From contig NZ_AKKV01000019.1 in the NCBI RefSeq assembly GCF_000269865.1, forward strand, positions 186,001 through 250,000: a stretch of 64,000 nt of DNA, given 5' to 3'. The translations under genes and the position numbers were made by a program. Position 1 is the first letter of the stretch. Every line of letters starts with the position of its first letter. Below, piece after piece: positions 61,307 to 64,000 of the stretch. The notes beneath the pieces are model-generated. The model was not told the origin of the DNA, did no database searches, and was given only the letters and a program-made list of their open reading frames with translations. This DNA comes from Fictibacillus macauensis ZFHKF-1 (GTDB lineage Bacteria > Bacillota > Bacilli > Bacillales > Fictibacillaceae).

Positions 61307-61320
61307 AGGAGGGGAAACGT

Positions 61321-62502
61321 ATGCTTAGAGATGCTGTCATTGTTGCAGGTGCGCGTACACCTGTCGGAAAAGCAAAAAAAGGATCATTTGCACAAATGCG
61401 TTCAGATGAACTCGCTGCGATTACGATTAAAGAAACTTTAAAACGCGCGGGTGGTTATGATGGTCCGATCGATGATTTAATTATGGGCTGTGCTATTCCA
61501 GAAGCAGAACAAGGTATGAACATGGCGCGGTTGATCGGTGCACGAGCAGGACTTCCTAATACGGTTCCTGCCATTACAATCAATCGTTTCTGTTCATCAG
61601 GTCTACAAAGTATTGCGTATGGTGCCGAGAAAATTATGCTCGGTCATGCAGAAGCTGTGCTAGCAGGTGGCGCTGAATCAATGAGTTTACTGCCGATGGA
61701 AGGACATAACATTCGTCCGAATCCAGAGCTTGTTGAAACCGTTCCTCAATACTATATGGGCATGGGGTATACAGCAGAAGAAGTAGCGCGTCGTTTTGGC
61801 GTATCGCGTGAAGACCAAGATGCGTTTGCTGTTCGCAGTCATATGAATGCAGCGCGCGCAATTCAAGAAGGACGTTTCAAAGACGAAATCGTTCCGGTTC
61901 CTGTTATTCGTCGCACACTTGGCTCAGATCATAAAGTCAAAGAAACAGAATTTCTTGTGGATACGGACGAAGGCGTTCGTGCGAACACATCAATGGAAGG
62001 TTTAGCAAAACTACGTCCGGTCTTTTCAGTAAAAGGTTCGGTGACAGCAGGTAACGCATCACAAACGAGTGATGGCGCTGCATCCGTTCTTTTAATGGAT
62101 CGTGAAAAAGCGTTGGCAGAAGGCCTCTCACCACTGTTGAAGTTTAGAAGCTTTGCAGTAGCAGGTGTCGCGCCAGAAATTATGGGCGTAGGTCCAGTCG
62201 CGGCTATTCCGAAAGCGCTTAAATTAGCGGGTCTAGAATTATCTGACATTGGATTGTTTGAGTTGAATGAAGCATTTGCATCGCAAGCGGTGCAAGTGAT
62301 GCGTGAACTGAAGCTTCCAGAAGATAAAGTAAATGTCAATGGTGGCGCGATTGCTCTTGGACATCCGCTTGGCTGTTCAGGCGCAAAACTAACGCTAACA
62401 TTGCTTCATGAAATGAAACGTCGCGGCGAGCAATTTGGTGTTGTCACGATGTGTATCGGTGGCGGAATGGGCGCTGCTGGTGTCTTTGAACTTGTAGGTT
62501 AA
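61321..62502 (+). CDS. fadA: acetyl-CoA C-acyltransferase (thiolase)
   Basis: A 393-residue thiolase that cleaves 3-oxoacyl-CoA in the last step of beta-oxidation. The acyl-enzyme Cys91 lies in '[10 protein letters not shown]'; the catalytic His is in '[15 protein letters not shown]' and the second Cys in '[10 protein letters not shown]'. '[17 protein letters not shown]' is the usual family block. AGGAGG precedes the ATG, 14 bases after fadN. Confidence 0.97.
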   Translation: MLRDAVIVAGARTPVGKAKKGSFAQMRSDELAAITIKETLKRAGGYDGPIDDLIMGCAIPEAEQGMNMARLIGARAGLPNTVPAITINRFCSSGLQSIAYGAEKIMLGHAEAVLAGGAESMSLLPMEGHNIRPNPELVETVPQYYMGMGYTAEEVARRFGVSREDQDAFAVRSHMNAARAIQEGRFKDEIVPVPVIRRTLGSDHKVKETEFLVDTDEGVRANTSMEGLAKLRPVFSVKGSVTAGNASQTSDGAASVLLMDREKALAEGLSPLLKFRSFAVAGVAPEIMGVGPVAAIPKALKLAGLELSDIGLFELNEAFASQAVQVMRELKLPEDKVNVNGGAIALGHPLGCSGAKLTLTLLHEMKRRGEQFGVVTMCIGGGMGAAGVFELVG

Positions 62503-62524
62503 TTTCAATTAGGAGGGAATTAGC

Positions 62525-64000
62525 ATGTCAAATACAATGGAAAAAGTTTTTAAAGGCGGAAGCTTTTTAATTGAGGATATTGAAGCAGCAGATATGTTTA
62601 CACCGGAGGATTTCACAGAAGAGCATTTAATGATTGCGAAAACAACAGAAGATTACGTGTTGAAAGAAGTTGTACCACAGCTTGATAAATTAGAAGATCA
62701 TCAGTTTGATGTTTCTGTAGACCTTCTCAAAAAAGCGGGCGATCTTGGCCTTCTTGGTGTTGATGTACCGGAAGAATACGGCGGTTTAGGACTTGATAAA
62801 ATTTCTTCTTCCTTGATTACAGAAAAGTTTGCGCGCGCGCGTGGTTTCTCGATTAGCCATGGAGCACACGTAGGTATTGGTTCATTGCCAATCGTTCTTT
62901 TCGGTAACGAAGACCAAAAGCAACGCTACTTACCCGATCTAGCATCTGGTGCAAGACTTGCGGCGTATGCACTAACAGAGCCAGGATCAGGTTCAGATGC
63001 ACTTGGTGCGAAAACGACGGCAAAGTTAAATGCTGAAGGCACGCACTACGTATTAAATGGTGAAAAACAATGGATTACAAACTCGGCATTTGCTGACGTA
63101 TTCGTTGTATATGCTAAAGTAGACGGCGAGCATTTCTCAGCATTTATCGTGGAACGTAACTATAAAGGTGTATCAACTGGACCAGAAGAAAAGAAAATGG
63201 GGATTAAATCTTCCTCTACACGTACATTGATTCTTGAAGATGTTCACGTTCCTAAAGAAAATCTTCTTGGCGAAATCGGTCGTGGTCATGTAATCGCCTT
63301 TAACATTCTAAACATCGGTCGCTATAAATTAGCAATTGGCTGTATGGGTGGAGCAAAACGCAGCATTGAAGTGTCTGCAAAATATGCAAATGAGCGTCAG
63401 CAGTTTAAGAAAAGTATTGGTTCGTTCCCACTGATTCAAGAAAAGCTTGCAAACATGGCTTCGCAAACGTATGCAGCAGAAAGCTCTGTATACCGTACAG
63501 CTGGCTTGTTCGAATCTCGTCTAGGTCAATTAAGCGAAGAAGAGCAAAAAGACGGTTTACAAATCGGAAAATCCATTGCAGAATACGCAATTGAATGTTC
63601 TCTTAATAAATTCTTCGCTTCAGAAGTACTTGCATATGTAGCAGATGAAGCGGTTCAAATTCACGGAGGCTACGGCTTCATGAGTGAATATGAAGTAGAA
63701 GGCGCGTACCGCGATGCACGTATTCACCGTATTTTCGAAGGAACAAATGAAATTAACCGCTTGCTTGTACCAGGTACACTCGTTCGTAAAGCGATGAAAG
63801 GTGAGCTTCCACTCGTTGAAAAAGCAACCGCTCTTCAAAACGAACTAATGATGATGATGCCACAAGAAATAGGTACAGAGGCACTCGATCAAGAGAAATA
63901 CCTCGTAAGTATGGCGAAAAAAGTCATCCTTATGGTTGCAGGTCTTGTTGTTCAAAAGTACGGTCAAAAACTTGAAAATGAGCAAGAAGTACTAGCGAAC
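62525..64000 (+). CDS. fadE: acyl-CoA dehydrogenase FadE (runs off the window)
   Basis: The first 492 residues of a protein of about 590. FAD/acyl-CoA motifs are 'AYALTEPGSGSDALGAKTTA', 'EKQWITNSAFADVFVVYAKV', 'KKMGIKSSSTRTLILEDVHVP' and 'HGGYGFMSEYEVEGAYRDARIHRIFEGTNEINRLL'. It introduces the first double bond in beta-oxidation and passes electrons to ETF. AGGAGGG lies 7 bases before the ATG. It is the third gene of fadNAE and remains open at the window end. Confidence 0.96.
   Translation, partial: MSNTMEKVFKGGSFLIEDIEAADMFTPEDFTEEHLMIAKTTEDYVLKEVVPQLDKLEDHQFDVSVDLLKKAGDLGLLGVDVPEEYGGLGLDKISSSLITEKFARARGFSISHGAHVGIGSLPIVLFGNEDQKQRYLPDLASGARLAAYALTEPGSGSDALGAKTTAKLNAEGTHYVLNGEKQWITNSAFADVFVVYAKVDGEHFSAFIVERNYKGVSTGPEEKKMGIKSSSTRTLILEDVHVPKENLLGEIGRGHVIAFNILNIGRYKLAIGCMGGAKRSIEVSAKYANERQQFKKSIGSFPLIQEKLANMASQTYAAESSVYRTAGLFESRLGQLSEEEQKDGLQIGKSIAEYAIECSLNKFFASEVLAYVADEAVQIHGGYGFMSEYEVEGAYRDARIHRIFEGTNEINRLLVPGTLVRKAMKGELPLVEKATALQNELMMMMPQEIGTEALDQEKYLVSMAKKVILMVAGLVVQKYGQKLENEQEVLAN

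Overview
The window is chromosomal DNA from a spore-forming member of the Bacillaceae. The evidence is strong Shine-Dalgarno sites with frequent GTG and TTG starts, a gerA-type germination operon, a spore transglutaminase (tgl), Spo0A-box and SigK-type promoter motifs, and close relatives of Bacillus subtilis genes (yoxD, hxlAB, rocB, pbpC, ytoP, fadM-fadNAE). It is not B. subtilis itself, because the gene order differs throughout. No rRNA, tRNA, prophage or transposase gene was seen.

Layout. 0-7.1 kb: a DUF2087 regulator, a GIY-YIG protein, a DedA protein, then a response regulator, histidine kinase, ABC ATPase and two ABC-2 permeases resembling the linearmycin-resistance lnr locus. 7.2-10.4 kb: yoxD and hxlAB (formaldehyde fixation) on the minus strand, then a pair of half-length chromate transporters. 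10.4-11.5 kb: a large composite repeat. 11.5-17.8 kb: a two-part threonine/serine exporter-like pair, the gerA-type operon and a secreted beta-helix protein. 17.8-19.4 kb: a cluster of very small minus-strand genes, three of them with near-identical SigK-like promoters. 19.6-26.7 kb: nucleoside and ion transporters, an acyl-CoA dehydrogenase, and the copper module csoR-copZ-copA with two CsoR-type operators. 26.7-34.4 kb: a second repeat, acetyltransferases, a LysE exporter, a CYP109-like P450, a methyltransferase with a broken copy behind it, an orphan trpE with a TRAP-type leader, and a third, inverted repeat. 34.4-49.9 kb: peroxiredoxin, M42 peptidase, P5C reductase, two DedA paralogues around a SpoVB-like flippase, pbpC, an acyl-CoA ligase, tgl, a ykgA-like enzyme and rocB. 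50-58.7 kb: a MacB-type ABC pair, a Cu/Zn superoxide dismutase, a CopD protein, a metallo-beta-lactamase-fold protein, a proline dehydrogenase (fadM), the fourth repeat and a hydrolase. 58.8-64 kb: fadN-fadA-fadE (beta-oxidation) behind a textbook FadR operator; fadE runs off the end.

The most unusual feature is a family of four composite intergenic repeats (about 10.4-11.5, 26.7-27.2, 33.9-34.4 and 57.1-57.5 kb). Each has a terminator-like hairpin at one end placed within about 20 bases of a stop codon, an array of TTCGCGCGCA cores usually spaced exactly 21 bp apart, and one or more copies of a non-coding unit of about 130 bp. Three of the four also have imperfect terminal inverted repeats around TGGGACAYAA. 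They carry no transposase and look like a non-autonomous or structural element. A second notable feature is the set of tiny, probably late-sporulation genes at 17.8-19.0 kb. Their SigK-like promoters match in form the one in front of tgl.
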